A stretch of DNA of 64,000 bases from Neisseriaceae bacterium (GTDB taxonomy: Bacteria; Pseudomonadota; Gammaproteobacteria; Burkholderiales; Neisseriaceae), in assembly GCA_017458185.1 (NCBI GenBank), contig JAFTFY010000014.1, forward strand, positions 1 to 64,000, written 5' to 3'. The position numbers and the translations under genes were made by a program. Positions within the stretch are counted from its first letter, which is position 1. Each line of letters starts with the position of its first letter. The notes under the pieces are model-generated. The model saw only the letters and a list, made by a program, of their open reading frames with translations, had not been told where the DNA came from and ran no database searches. Shown piece after piece: positions 23,600 to 33,238 of the stretch.

Positions 23600-23785
23600 C
23601 AGGCAGACTGAAAGGCTTAATGCAACGCTATTAAAACGCCTAACGGCATTTGTTTTGCCTGTCGGCAAAACTGGATTGCCACGATTTTGCTTAACAGCAA
23701 AATCTCGCAATGACACGGGTTTTTATTTCAGGCTGCCTGAAAAACAATGAGCAATGAAAATAACTCATTGCTCATTATCCATTGC
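23600..23785. repeat. Uptake sequences, CATTGCGAG-type element and heptads
   Basis: A degenerate uptake sequence (23597-23611) is followed by a GATTGCCACG-ATTTTGC-GCAAAAT-CTCGCAATGACAC element (23679-23715). A perfect uptake sequence and a short run of ATGAGCA/TGCTCAT heptads complete the gap before the bactofilin gene. Confidence 0.75.
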
Positions 23786-24523
23786 TTATTTCTTTTTAGC
23801 ACGCCGCCGTTCTAATGCGGCATTGACGGCTGGGTCGTTTAAGCCTGCTAACCATTGCAATAGACCCTCATAAGTGGCTGGATTTTCCGCTAAAACGGGT
23901 CGCAGTTCTTTGTGATAGGCTAACTGTTGCAACAGTTCGGGCGGGGATTTGGGATTGGCTGCTGCCGCTAAAATGGCAGGGTTAATCACGCTGTCGTTTG
24001 CCTGTGGCTTGGCTTGCGTGTCTGTTTTTTGCACCGCCTTTTGTTCTGCGGCTTTTTTCTCGGCGGCGGCTTTTTCTGCCGCCGCTTTCTCTTGGGCTTC
24101 TTTTTCGGCTTTTTCTTTGGCTTCTTTGGCCGCATCAATCGCAGGCTCAACAGTGGGCGGATTCATATTCAGGTTGCCTTGATATACCGCTCCTTGTTCA
24201 ATCTTCAAAGTTTCGGTGTTAATGTTGCCTGAAAACACCGCAGACGGTTGTAAATGCACATGACGGGCTTCAATGTCGCCTGTCATCTGCCCGAAAACAG
24301 CGATTTCGCGACATGCTACATTACCTTGCAACCAGCCTTTTTCGCCAATAATCACACAATCGGTGGAAGCAATATCGCCTTCAATTTTGCCGTCTATCTG
24401 AATGGGCGTGGAAATGGAAAGATTGCCGTAAATTTCACAGCCGACACCAATCACAGTGGCGGCAGACACCTGAACTTCGGCTTGGGTAGCGGAATTATCC
24501 CTTTTGGTTAGTTTGCTGAACAT
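23786..24523 (-). CDS. Bactofilin-family polymer-forming cytoskeletal protein with C-terminal variant repeats
   Basis: The ATG at 24523 starts the conserved MFSKLTKRDN; the 78-codon upstream extension is repeat-derived. Residues about 20-115 form the bactofilin beta-helix (ISTPIQIDGKIEGDI, LQGNVACREIAVFGQMTGDIEA, VFSGNINTETLKIEQGAVYQGNL). An Ala/Lys/Glu-rich helical linker follows (about 130-175). The C-terminus (NPAILAAAANPKSPPELLQQLAYHK..., about 188-238) resembles variant leucine-rich (LRV) repeats. Bactofilins polymerise on the membrane and place wall-modifying enzymes. The fused C-terminal region is less usual. Confidence 0.87.
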   Translation of the reverse strand: MFSKLTKRDNSATQAEVQVSAATVIGVGCEIYGNLSISTPIQIDGKIEGDIASTDCVIIGEKGWLQGNVACREIAVFGQMTGDIEARHVHLQPSAVFSGNINTETLKIEQGAVYQGNLNMNPPTVEPAIDAAKEAKEKAEKEAQEKAAAEKAAAEKKAAEQKAVQKTDTQAKPQANDSVINPAILAAAANPKSPPELLQQLAYHKELRPVLAENPATYEGLLQWLAGLNDPAVNAALERRRAKKK

Positions 24524-24651
24524 AATAAAACCTGCTGTTCTGTTGATTTTGCACAATGCAATCCCCGCATTGTAACAGAAAGCAAGAATTTGCAAAGGGG
24601 GAAAATCAAGGAATAGGCGTTTTTTAAAGGTTTCAGGCAGCCTGAAAGGCT

Positions 24652-25257
24652 TTATTTTGCTTTCGACAAAGCATTCAGGCAGCCTGAAAAGGCGATTTTG
24701 CCCACTTGAATTAAGTCGAAATCTTGTTGGGTAATCCACGAAATAATCAAGCCCCAATGCACGGCACGAATGGTGTGCATGGCGTCATTCACAGAAATAT
24801 GCTCGGCGAGTTTGCCGTTTTTTTGAGCGGTTTGTAGCAATAAAAGCAAGCGTTCTTCGCCTAATGCGGCGTGTTTTTCCCAGATTTTATAAATCCCTGC
24901 ATTATCAGGCGTGCTTTCCCATTTACGCGAAATAACCCGTAAAAATTTTTGTAATTGTTTGTTTTCATTAACAATATGAAAAGAAAATAAGATATTATCC
25001 AAAAAACAATCCCAATCGGGCGTATTCATACGATTGCCCATTGTTTGTTCAAAATTCGACATCACAGTGTCGCACATCGCGTCAAACAAATCTTCTTTAT
25101 TTTTAAAATGCCAATACACTGCCCCACGCGTTACGCCTGCTCTGGCGGCAACTTGGGCGAGCGTGGTTTTGGAAACCCCCTGCTCGTCAAATAAATCCAA
25201 AGCCGCACAAATTAAATCGGCTCGGGTTTGCAAACTGTCGGATTTGGTTCTTCGCAT
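24652..25257 (-). CDS. TetR-family regulator, MtrR-like
   Basis: This 201-residue repressor has an N-terminal helix-turn-helix: RTKSDSLQTRADLICAALDLFDEQGVSKTTLAQVAARAGVTRGAVYWHFKNKEDLFDAM (about 3-60). That segment strongly resembles MtrR/AcrR regulators of RND drug pumps. The C-terminal ligand domain is divergent. The usual target operon mtrCDE is not adjacent on either side, so the regulon is unknown. The C-terminal GCLNALSKAK is encoded by an uptake sequence. Upstream lies a ~200-bp MITE-like element. Confidence 0.88.
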   Translation of the reverse strand: MRRTKSDSLQTRADLICAALDLFDEQGVSKTTLAQVAARAGVTRGAVYWHFKNKEDLFDAMCDTVMSNFEQTMGNRMNTPDWDCFLDNILFSFHIVNENKQLQKFLRVISRKWESTPDNAGIYKIWEKHAALGEERLLLLLQTAQKNGKLAEHISVNDAMHTIRAVHWGLIISWITQQDFDLIQVGKIAFSGCLNALSKAK

Positions 25258-25294
25258 ATGCTTGATTTCTTTTCGTGTTTTATTTTTTCAGGCT

Positions 25295-25495
25295 GAAACC
25301 TTTGCAAAACCTATTTTAAGCATAAAACAAATGCAAATGTTATAGGGTGGGCATTCCTGCCCACCAACCGCCCGATAGGGCGGAATTTTCTTAAATATCA
25401 ATAAATAACCAACGCCTATCGGCGTTGCGGTGGGTAGCCTGCCCACCCTATAATGGACGCTTTTTTTGTTTTAGATTGAGTTTTGCAAAGGTTTC
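25295..25495. mobile_element. ~200-bp MITE-like element with GAAACCTTTGCAAAA ends
   Basis: The termini are GAAACCTTTGCAAAACC and GAGTTTTGCAAAGGTTTC. The interior holds TATAGGGTGGGCATTCCTGC, CCGCCC/GGGCGG and ACGCCTATCGGCGT hairpins and the complement CCCACCCTATAA. A second copy is at 41447-41644. The ends resemble those of IS5-group elements known in Neisseria (IS1106-like), from memory. No transposase is present. Confidence 0.72.
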
Positions 25496-25510
25496 AGGCT
25501 GCCTGAAAAT

Positions 25511-25606
25511 CAATTAGTAATTAACAATTAACAATGAGCAATTATTTTATCAGTTTATTTCAGGCTGCCTGAAAATCATTGCTCATTGCTCATTACTCAT
25601 TGCTCA
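25511..25606. repeat. Short heptad-DUS-heptad palindrome
   Basis: TTAGTAA/TTAACAA/TGAGCAA heptads, a perfect uptake sequence (25558-25575) and TGCTCAT heptads form a minimal composite element without the GATAACGCTTCG arms. It supplies the MSNE-stop end of lgt. Confidence 0.78.
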
Positions 25607-26450
25607 TTGTTTTCCCTGCCACAATAAACCAAATCACGCCAATCACAAACATCGGCAGGCTTAACCATTGTCCCATAGATAAGCCAAGCGATAATAAACC
25701 TAAATGTTCATCAGGCTGGCGGGTAAATTCGATTAAAAAACGGAAAAAACCATAACCTGCTAAAAATAAGGCGGTAACTTGTCCTGTGGGGCGTGGTTTT
25801 TTTGAGAACAGCCATAAAATAATAAATAAAACAATGCCTTCTAACGCCAATTCGTATAAAGGCGATGGGTGGCGTGGCAAACTGCCATACTGTAAAAATG
25901 CGGCTTGCATATTTTCAGGCAGCGTAGGCAACAGAGCAATGTCGGCGTTGTAAGCGGTAGGAAAACCCATAGCCCAAAAGGCAGCAGGGTCAGTTAAGCG
26001 TCCCCACAATTCACCATTGATAAAATTACCCATTCGCCCACTTGCTAAACCCAAAGGCACAAGCGGTGCAATGCCGTCCGCACATTTTATCCACGATATG
26101 CCGTGTTTTTTGGCAAATAATAAAGAAGCAATGACAACACCCAAAAATCCGCCATGAAAGGACATACCGCCCTGCCACACTTTGAAAATATCCACAGGAT
26201 GAGCGGCAAAATAAGCAGGTTGATAAAACAAACAATAGCCCAAGCGTCCGCCCAAAATCACACCCAAAATGCCGTAAGTGAGCATATCGTCCAAAGTTTC
26301 TTTGGTAAAAGGACTGTTGTTTTGCTTGATGCGTATTCTGCCCAACCACATAAACAAAACAAACGCTAAGACATAACTTAACGCATACCAGTGAATGGAA
26401 AACGAACCGAAACTAATGGCAACAGGGTTAAAATTAGGGTGAATAATCAT
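25593..26450 (-). CDS. lgt: Prolipoprotein diacylglyceryl transferase
   Basis: Lgt transfers diacylglycerol from phosphatidylglycerol to the lipobox cysteine of prolipoproteins at the inner membrane. The 285-residue polytopic protein has IHWYALSYV, the signature [22 protein letters not shown] and the final [13 protein letters not shown]. All fit the family. The C-terminal MSNE-stop is written by the heptad repeat and differs from the usual end. It is a single gene, convergent with nothing and upstream of nuoN's terminator in map order. Confidence 0.95.
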   Translation of the reverse strand: MIIHPNFNPVAISFGSFSIHWYALSYVLAFVLFMWLGRIRIKQNNSPFTKETLDDMLTYGILGVILGGRLGYCLFYQPAYFAAHPVDIFKVWQGGMSFHGGFLGVVIASLLFAKKHGISWIKCADGIAPLVPLGLASGRMGNFINGELWGRLTDPAAFWAMGFPTAYNADIALLPTLPENMQAAFLQYGSLPRHPSPLYELALEGIVLFIILWLFSKKPRPTGQVTALFLAGYGFFRFLIEFTRQPDEHLGLLSLGLSMGQWLSLPMFVIGVIWFIVAGKTMSNE

Positions 26451-26525
26451 TGTGTTATTGGTTTTTGGAAAAAGGAAGTTATTATAGTCGATAAATCAAC
26501 TTTCAGGCTGCCTGAAAAAACAAGC

Positions 26526-26563
26526 CATAAAAAAACAGGACTTATTGTTAAGCCCTGTTTTAT
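26526..26563 (-). terminator. Terminator of the nuo operon
   Basis: On the minus strand AAACAGGGCTTA pairs with TAAGTCCTGTTT (one G-T) around an ACAA loop. A T-run follows. It lies 10 nt after the nuoN stop. Confidence 0.85.
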
Positions 26564-26572
26564 TTTACTCAA

Positions 26573-28042
26573 TTATCGCAGTATGGTATTGCATAAATCC
26601 ATAACAAATGCGGGAGCGATGCCTAATGCGAGTAAAATCAATGCATTGATGGATAACAGTGCGTAAGCGGCAAAGCCCAAGTTTTCGTTTGCTCCGCCCG
26701 TATCAGGCAATTCGTCAAAGTACATCGTTTTAACCACGCGTAAATAGTAGAACGCCCCGATTAAAGACATAATCATCGCAAATACGGCTAATGGCACTAA
26801 ACCTTGTTCTAACAAAGCAACCACGACATAGAATTTCGCCGCAAAGCCCATTAAGGGCGGAATGCCTGCCATAGAGAACATGGCTAATAACATTAAAAAC
26901 GCATACCATGGGTGTTTGCGGTTTAAGCCTGCCAAGTCGCTGATATTCTCGCACTCCTTGCCTTTTGCCGACAAAGCCAACAAAATGCCAAAGGCAACCA
27001 AAGACATAATGGCATAGGTTAAGGCATAGAAGAATGCGGCGGAAACGCCGTTCAGGCTGCCTTGACCGCTGCCTGAAAAGGAATTGCCCACAAAGGCTAA
27101 TAATACAAAACCCATATGCGAAATGGTTGAGTAGGCTAACATGCGTTTGATGTTGGTTTGCATAATGGCGGCTAAATTGCCGACTACCAAAGACGCAACC
27201 GCTAAAATGGTGAGCATGGCTGACCAGTCGGCGAAACTCACGCCCATGCCTGCAATTAAAATGCGGAATGCAAATACGGTTGCGGCGATTTTGGGAACAG
27301 ACGCAATAAAGGCGGTAACCGCTGTGGGCGAGCCTTGATACACATCGGGCACCCACATATGAAACGGCACGGCACCAAATTTAAACGCAATGCCAACTAC
27401 CATAAATACCAAACCTAATTTAATGAGCACGCCGTTGGCTTCTTGGTTGTATAACGCTCCTAATACGGCGTTCAAATCTAAATGTCCGCCTGTGCCGCCA
27501 TAGACCATAGACATACCATACAACAGCATACCAGACGCAAGTGATCCCAAAACAAAGTATTTTAAGGCAGCCTCACTAGCGAATGTGTCGTTCGCACGCA
27601 TGGCGATTAGGGCGTATAAAGACAGCGACAATAACTCTAAACCGATATAAAGCAGAATAAAGTTTTGCGAACTCACCATCACGCACATGCCCAACAGGGC
27701 AAACAGTGTTAAGGTGTAATATTCGCCTTTATACAGTTTGTTGTCTTGCAGGTAGCGGCGTGAATAGGCTAACAGCAAGAATACGGCGACATACATCACG
27801 GTTTTGGCAAATTGTGCAATGCCGTCATTGATAAACATACCGCCAAAGGCTTCTTCGTTTGGCATACCGTAAGCGTGAATTTGTAAGCCCACAGCCACTA
27901 ACAAACCTAATTGCGTTAGGGCGTGCGTCATATAACGGCGGCTGTCGTCAAGGAACAAATCCACAATCAACACAACGCCCAGCAAGCAAAGCAGAAATAT
28001 CTCTGGCAAGGCTGCGATTAAATTCATTTGTGCAAAATCCAT
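26573..28042 (-). CDS. nuoN: NADH-quinone oxidoreductase subunit N
   Basis: NuoN is the antiporter-like proton-pumping subunit next to the NuoA/H/J/K region of complex I. The 489 residues show a dozen or more TM helices. Motifs typical of the family are present: GLELLSLSLYALIAM (conserved TM5 Glu), YFVLGSLASGMLLYG, AFKFGAVPFHMWVPDVYQGSPT (TM7 Lys) and MLAYSTISHMGFVLL (TM8 Lys). It is the last gene of the operon, 20 nt after nuoM, with a terminator behind it. Three nearby uptake sequences are in frame, for example FSGSGQGSL. Confidence 0.96.
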   Translation of the reverse strand: MDFAQMNLIAALPEIFLLCLLGVVLIVDLFLDDSRRYMTHALTQLGLLVAVGLQIHAYGMPNEEAFGGMFINDGIAQFAKTVMYVAVFLLLAYSRRYLQDNKLYKGEYYTLTLFALLGMCVMVSSQNFILLYIGLELLSLSLYALIAMRANDTFASEAALKYFVLGSLASGMLLYGMSMVYGGTGGHLDLNAVLGALYNQEANGVLIKLGLVFMVVGIAFKFGAVPFHMWVPDVYQGSPTAVTAFIASVPKIAATVFAFRILIAGMGVSFADWSAMLTILAVASLVVGNLAAIMQTNIKRMLAYSTISHMGFVLLAFVGNSFSGSGQGSLNGVSAAFFYALTYAIMSLVAFGILLALSAKGKECENISDLAGLNRKHPWYAFLMLLAMFSMAGIPPLMGFAAKFYVVVALLEQGLVPLAVFAMIMSLIGAFYYLRVVKTMYFDELPDTGGANENLGFAAYALLSINALILLALGIAPAFVMDLCNTILR

Positions 28043-28062
28043 AGTGTGTTGTTCCTTCTTGA

Positions 28063-29580
28063 TTAGAGTTTGCTATTCATAATGTGGTCTCGCAAATCGT
28101 TCGCCGCTTGATGAACAATTTGTATAAAGCCTTCGGGATATAAACCCATACCCAAAACGGCAATCGCCAAAATGGTGAGAATAAAGATTTCTCGTGGGGT
28201 TGCGTCTGTGAGTTCTTCTAAATGTGGATTGCTGCCCACATCGCCGAAAATCACCCGTTTGTACATCCATAAGGTGTAAGCCGCACCGAAAATCAGGGTT
28301 AAGGCGGCGAGTGCCCCTATCCAGAAATTCACTTGCACCGCACCGATAATCACCATAAATTCGCCCACAAAGCCTGATGTGCCTGGTAAGCCTGCGTTTG
28401 CCATCGCAAACAACATCATGAATGACGCGAAAATCGGCATTTTATTCACCACACCGCCATAATCGGCAATGTTGCGGCTGTGCATGCGGTCGTACATGAC
28501 GCCGATACACATAAACATAGCGGCAGACACGAAACCGTGCGATACCATTTGCATAATCGCACCTTTTAATGCCCAGTCATTGAGCATATAACCGCCTGCG
28601 GTTGCCACAAATAAGAACATACCGAGTGTTACAAAACCCATGTGGCTGATTGATGAATAAGCAACCAGTTTTTTCATATCGGTTTGCACCAGTGCAACCA
28701 TGCCGACATAAATCACGGCGATGAGTGATAACACAATCATCATCGGGGCGAAGAATACGGACGCGTCAGGCACAATCGGCAGAACAAACCGCAAGAAACC
28801 GTATGCACCGATTTTCAGGGTAATGGCTGCCAACACCATTGAACCGCCTGTTGGTGCTTCCACATGCGCGTCAGGCAGCCATGTATGCACTGGGAACATC
28901 GGCACTTTCACCGCAAACGACATAAAGAATGCGATGAATAATAAAATTTGCGTGTTTTTGTCGATTTTGGCAATGTTTTGCATATCAATAATTTCAAAAC
29001 TGCCTGCCACACGAGATAGGTAAATCAAGGCAACCAACATCAACAGTGAGCCTAACAGCGTATATAAGAAGAACTTAATAGACGCATAAACACGGCGTGG
29101 TCCGCCCCACACACCGATGATAAGATACATCGGAATTAACATGGCTTCAAAGAATACATAGAACAAAATTGCGTCCAAAGAAGCAAATGCACCGTTGATG
29201 GTGCCTGACATAATCAGGAACGCTGCCATGTATTGTGCTACGCGTTGTTGAATGACTTTCCAGCCCGTCAAAACCACAAGCAGTGTGGTGAAACTGTTTA
29301 AAATCACAAACAACACCGACAAACCATCAACGCCCAAATGGTAGTTGAGTTTCAACACGGGAATCCATTGATGAAATTCGGTAAATTGCATGCCGCCGTT
29401 TAAGCGGTCAAAGCCTGTGTAAAGCGGTATGGTAATCAGGAAGCCCAACAATGCCCCTACCAACGCCAACCAGCGAGCCAAAGGTGCATTTTTGTCGCTT
29501 CCTGTTGCCAAAACGACAACCCCTGCAATGACGGGTATCCAAATCGCCAAACTTAATAAATGTGTATCGAGTATGTTCAT
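28063..29580 (-). CDS. nuoM: NADH-quinone oxidoreductase subunit M
   Basis: NuoM is the middle antiporter-like subunit of the complex I membrane arm. The 505-residue protein contains VDGLSVLFVILNSFTTLLVVL, FYVFFEAMLIPMYLIIGVWGG (TM5 Glu), MFPVHTWLPDAHVEAPTGGSMVLAAITLKIGAYG and KLVAYSSISHMGFVTLG, which are all family signatures. It is spaced 17 nt from nuoL and 20 nt from nuoN in the same transcript. Confidence 0.97.
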   Translation of the reverse strand: MNILDTHLLSLAIWIPVIAGVVVLATGSDKNAPLARWLALVGALLGFLITIPLYTGFDRLNGGMQFTEFHQWIPVLKLNYHLGVDGLSVLFVILNSFTTLLVVLTGWKVIQQRVAQYMAAFLIMSGTINGAFASLDAILFYVFFEAMLIPMYLIIGVWGGPRRVYASIKFFLYTLLGSLLMLVALIYLSRVAGSFEIIDMQNIAKIDKNTQILLFIAFFMSFAVKVPMFPVHTWLPDAHVEAPTGGSMVLAAITLKIGAYGFLRFVLPIVPDASVFFAPMMIVLSLIAVIYVGMVALVQTDMKKLVAYSSISHMGFVTLGMFLFVATAGGYMLNDWALKGAIMQMVSHGFVSAAMFMCIGVMYDRMHSRNIADYGGVVNKMPIFASFMMLFAMANAGLPGTSGFVGEFMVIIGAVQVNFWIGALAALTLIFGAAYTLWMYKRVIFGDVGSNPHLEELTDATPREIFILTILAIAVLGMGLYPEGFIQIVHQAANDLRDHIMNSKL

Positions 29581-29597
29581 TCTTGTTTATCCGTTCA

Positions 29598-31634
29598 TTA
29601 CATAAGGTTCAAAGTTTGTTTGATTAAGTCCCAGAACCATAAGGTTAATAGCACTAATAAACCAAACACCATCACAGTTGCGTAGGTATAAACGAAACCT
29701 GTTTGCATACGGCGAACAACGCTTGCGAAAAAGCCCACGACTTTTGCCGCACCATTCACAAAGAAGGTGTCGATAATGGCAACATCGCCCACTTTCCAGA
29801 AGAATTGTCCGAGTTTTCTTGCCCCTACGGCAAATGTGCCGTAGTAAATTTCGTCTAACCAGTATTTTTTATCCAACATAATGTATAAGGGTTTCAGGCT
29901 GCCTGAAATTTTTGCAGGCAGACTTGGGGCTTTCATATACATAAACCAAGCGGCAACCACACCTGCCAAACTTAACCAGAATGGCAAAGCGGTAAAGCCG
30001 TGCATGACCATAGCCACTGCACCGTGAAAATGCTCTTTCATGTGGTGCATCACGCCGTGATTTTCGGAAATATGAATCGCACCGTCAAAGAAACCGCCGT
30101 ATAACAAAGGTTGAATGGTTAAAAAGCCCACAATCACAGACGGCACGGCAAGTGCAACCAAAGGCAACCACACAACCCAAGGACTTTCGTGCGGATTGTC
30201 GTTTTTGCCCAAACCGTGATGTTCGTGCGAATCGTGTTCATCGTGATGTTCGGGCAATTCACGCCATTTTTCTTTGCCATGAAACACCAAGAAATACAGG
30301 CGGAATGAATAGAACGCAGTTACAAACACGCTCACCACAGAAACCCAGTATGCAATCGGTGCGGCTGGCAAGGTTGAAAAACTAATCGCTTCAATAATGG
30401 AATCTTTGGAATAGAAACCAGAGAAGAACGGTGTACCGATGAGTGCCAAGTTACCGATTAACAGAGTAATCCAAGTAATCGGCATATATTTTTTCAGGTT
30501 GCCCATATGACGCATATCTTGGTCGTGGTGCATACCGATAATCACCGAACCTGCTGCCAAGAACAACAAGGCTTTGAAAAAGGCGTGCGTCATTACATGG
30601 AAGACTGCCACCGAATAAGCGGAAACGCCCAAAGCCATCGTCATATAACCTAATTGCGATAAGGTGGAATAAGCAATCACGCGTTTAATGTCGTGTTGTA
30701 CCATACCCAAGAAGCCCATAAACAAGGCAGTAATCGCACCGATGATTAACACGAAGTTCAATGCGACATCGGACATTTCATACAATGGCGACATACGAGA
30801 TACCATAAAGATACCTGCGGTAACCATCGTTGCGGCGTGGATTAAAGCGGAAATCGGTGTTGGACCTTCCATTGAATCAGGCAGCCATACATGCAATGGA
30901 AATTGTGCAGATTTACCCATTGCACCGACAAAAAGCAGAATACAAACCACTGTCATTAAAGACCAGTCATGACCTGCGAAAATGCTGATTGTGGCGTTTT
31001 TGAGTGCAGGAGCGTGGGCAAATACATCGGAATAATTCAGGCTGCCTCCAAAATAAGCGGAAATCAAACCAATACCCAAAATAAAACCGAAGTCCCCTAC
31101 CCTATTGACCAAAAAGGCTTTTAAGTTGGCAAAAATCGCTGTGGGGCGTTTGAACCAAAAGCCGATTAACAGATAAGACACCAAGCCAACCGCTTCCCAA
31201 CCGAAGAAGAGTTGCACAAAGTTGTTACTCATAATCAACATTAACATCGAGAATGTGAATAATGAGATATACGAGAAAAAGCGTTGATAGCCCTTATCTT
31301 CCGCCATATAACCGATGGTATAAATATGTACCATTAAGGAAACACTCGTTACCACAACCATCATCATGGCGGTTAAGCCGTCAATTAAAAAGCCCACAGG
31401 GAAGTCCAAGCCGCCCATAGTAAGCCATGTGTAAATGTTTTGGTCGAATGTTTGCCGCGTGCCTGTGGCAAAGCCGTATAACACATACAAAGACAACACG
31501 GCAGAAATGCCCACGCCCAAAATGGTTGCGGTGTGTGCGCCTACGCGTCCGATGATTTTTCCAGCCAAACCTGCTAATAGCGAACCTGCTAATGGGGCTA
31601 ACGCAATCAGTAAATATAATTGTGCTTCACTCAT
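29598..31634 (-). CDS. nuoL: NADH-quinone oxidoreductase subunit L
   Basis: NuoL is the distal proton-pumping subunit with the long lateral helix. The 678 residues begin LYLLIALAPLAGSLLAGL. They include FFGWEAVGLVSYLLIGFWF, SAQFPLHVWLPDSMEGPTPISALIHAATMVTAGI, KRVIAYSTLSQLGYMTMALG and a C-terminal extension with a His-rich loop (HHDEHDSHEHHGLGKND). The length and order fit the family. An uptake sequence at 29890-29906 is translated as SGSLKPL. Confidence 0.97.
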   Translation of the reverse strand: MSEAQLYLLIALAPLAGSLLAGLAGKIIGRVGAHTATILGVGISAVLSLYVLYGFATGTRQTFDQNIYTWLTMGGLDFPVGFLIDGLTAMMMVVVTSVSLMVHIYTIGYMAEDKGYQRFFSYISLFTFSMLMLIMSNNFVQLFFGWEAVGLVSYLLIGFWFKRPTAIFANLKAFLVNRVGDFGFILGIGLISAYFGGSLNYSDVFAHAPALKNATISIFAGHDWSLMTVVCILLFVGAMGKSAQFPLHVWLPDSMEGPTPISALIHAATMVTAGIFMVSRMSPLYEMSDVALNFVLIIGAITALFMGFLGMVQHDIKRVIAYSTLSQLGYMTMALGVSAYSVAVFHVMTHAFFKALLFLAAGSVIIGMHHDQDMRHMGNLKKYMPITWITLLIGNLALIGTPFFSGFYSKDSIIEAISFSTLPAAPIAYWVSVVSVFVTAFYSFRLYFLVFHGKEKWRELPEHHDEHDSHEHHGLGKNDNPHESPWVVWLPLVALAVPSVIVGFLTIQPLLYGGFFDGAIHISENHGVMHHMKEHFHGAVAMVMHGFTALPFWLSLAGVVAAWFMYMKAPSLPAKISGSLKPLYIMLDKKYWLDEIYYGTFAVGARKLGQFFWKVGDVAIIDTFFVNGAAKVVGFFASVVRRMQTGFVYTYATVMVFGLLVLLTLWFWDLIKQTLNLM

Positions 31635-31644
31635 TTTTACCCCC

Positions 31645-31956
31645 TTAACCTTTCAGGCTGCCTAAATCACGCACATCAATGCTCTTACGATTACGGAAGA
31701 TTAACACCATAATCGACAAGCCGATTGCGGACTCTGCGGCGGCAACGGTGAGAATAAAGAATACAAACACCTGCCCTGCCACATCGTTTAAAAATTGCGA
31801 AAAGGCAATGAAGTTGAAATTAACCGCTAACAACATTAACTCAATCGACATGAGCAAAATCAGCGTATTTTTGCGGTTCATAAAAATGCCCATAGCGGAA
31901 ATGCCAAATAATATGGACGATAAAACCAAGTAGTGTGTAATGGAGAGCGTCATCAT
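31645..31956 (-). CDS. nuoK: NADH-quinone oxidoreductase subunit K
   Basis: NuoK is a three-TM, MrpC-like subunit with conserved buried glutamates. The 103-residue protein has [42 protein letters not shown] (Glu in TM2) and [18 protein letters not shown] (Glu in TM3). Its start overlaps the nuoJ stop by 4 nt (ATGA), implying coupled translation. Confidence 0.97.
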   Translation of the reverse strand: MMTLSITHYLVLSSILFGISAMGIFMNRKNTLILLMSIELMLLAVNFNFIAFSQFLNDVAGQVFVFFILTVAAAESAIGLSIMVLIFRNRKSIDVRDLGSLKG

Positions 31957-32597
31957 TTTTGTGCTTCCTCTTGTTCTTCTGCCACAGGTTCGGGTTCTTT
32001 TTCCACAACCGCTTGCATTTTCACCAAACGCATACGGTCTTTGGGATTCACCGCAATTTGATCGGCAGGGGCAATGTATTTAGGCTTAACAGTTTGGCGT
32101 TGAACCAAAGCAATAGCGGCAACCATACCCAAGACTAATAATACAGCGGCTAACTCAAACGCTAATAAGTAGTCGGTGTATAGCACTTGTCCTAATGCTC
32201 TAACGCTGCTGTAATCGGCAGGCAATTCTTGCAACTGACCAAATGCTGCCAAGTTGGTTTGTGGGCTGATTAACACTAAAATCAACACCACAGCCATTAA
32301 CAGACCGACAACCAAAGAAACTGGCAAGTGTCGCCAAAAACCTGCTCGCATGGCTTCAATATCCACATTCAACATCATCACCACGAATAGGAACAGCACC
32401 ATCACTGCCCCCACATAAACTAATACCAACACAATGCCTAAAAATTCGGCTTGCATCAACACCCAAGTGCAGGCAGAAGTCCAGAATGTCAAAACCAACC
32501 ACAGTGCAGCATGCACAGGGTGCTTGGCGGTTACGACTTTTAATCCTGAAAATAGGATAATTGCCGCAAACGAGTAAAACAGAATAACTTGCAACAT
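31953..32597 (-). CDS. nuoJ: NADH-quinone oxidoreductase subunit J
   Basis: NuoJ is a five-TM membrane-arm subunit. The 214 residues include [54 protein letters not shown], its pi-bulge helix region, and [18 protein letters not shown] hydrophilic Glu/Val/Pro-rich tail of about 40 residues ([15 protein letters not shown]) closes the protein. It overlaps nuoI by one base and nuoK by four. Confidence 0.96.
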   Translation of the reverse strand: MLQVILFYSFAAIILFSGLKVVTAKHPVHAALWLVLTFWTSACTWVLMQAEFLGIVLVLVYVGAVMVLFLFVVMMLNVDIEAMRAGFWRHLPVSLVVGLLMAVVLILVLISPQTNLAAFGQLQELPADYSSVRALGQVLYTDYLLAFELAAVLLVLGMVAAIALVQRQTVKPKYIAPADQIAVNPKDRMRLVKMQAVVEKEPEPVAEEQEEAQK

Positions 32598-33094
32598 TAT
32601 TTATCCCAACCTTTCTCACCACGATACGGTGCGTCAGCGGCTTTGCAGGCGTTAATGTCGTCTTTGTATTTGTCGCCGATGGCTAATAATAGCGGTTTGG
32701 TGAAATACAAATCGCCGCGTTTTTCGCCGTGATATTCAAACACACGGGTTTCCACAATCGCATCAACGGGGCAGGCTTCTTCGCAGAAACCGCAGAAAAT
32801 GCACTTGGTTAAGTCAATGTCGTAACGAGCAGGACGGCGACTACCGTCTTCTCGCTCTTCGACTTCAATCGAAATGGCCATAGCAGGGCAAACGGCTTCG
32901 CACAGTTTGCACGCAACGCACCGTTCCACGCCGTTTTCATCGCGTCTATGGGCATGTAATCCACGAAAACGCACCGATTGTGGCGTTTTTTCTTCGGGAT
33001 ACATCAGGGTAATCTTACGCGAGAAGAAATGCCGAAAAGTAATCGACAAGCCTTGTCGCAGTTCTGATAGTAAAAAGGTTTTTGCAAGTTTCAT
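32597..33094 (-). CDS. nuoI: NADH-quinone oxidoreductase subunit I
   Basis: NuoI carries iron-sulfur clusters N6a and N6b in the peripheral arm. The 165-residue protein has [17 protein letters not shown] and two ferredoxin motifs: [16 protein letters not shown] and [16 protein letters not shown]. The gap to nuoH (33095-33238) is unusually wide for this operon and holds three uptake sequences. Confidence 0.97.
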   Translation of the reverse strand: MKLAKTFLLSELRQGLSITFRHFFSRKITLMYPEEKTPQSVRFRGLHAHRRDENGVERCVACKLCEAVCPAMAISIEVEEREDGSRRPARYDIDLTKCIFCGFCEEACPVDAIVETRVFEYHGEKRGDLYFTKPLLLAIGDKYKDDINACKAADAPYRGEKGWDK

Positions 33095-33238
33095 AGCGTT
33101 CTCGAAAGTTGCTGTGTTCTTTAATTTCAGGCTGCCTGAAAATATGTATATATAGGTTCTGGCAGACTATTTAATCCTATTTTTTATTTGCAGGCTGCCT
33201 GAAAGGTTTGATTATCTTTCAGGCTGCCTGAAAACCAT
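33095..33238. repeat. Three uptake sequences in the nuoH-nuoI gap
   Basis: Perfect or near-perfect TTTCAGGCTGCCTGAAA units lie at about 33125-33141, 33190-33205 (first base G) and 33217-33233. The other nuo junctions are at most about 20 nt. The palindromes may attenuate or process the nuo mRNA here. Confidence 0.8.

Noticed and set aside
24524..24757. N-terminal extension of the bactofilin gene
   Set aside because: The 78 extra codons include two uptake-sequence peptides and overlap the end of the TetR gene. The conserved start is at 24523.
26483..26497. Single TATAGTCGATAAATC sequence upstream of lgt
   Set aside because: It resembles one end of the Correia-like element, but no matching second end is nearby, so it is not called an element.
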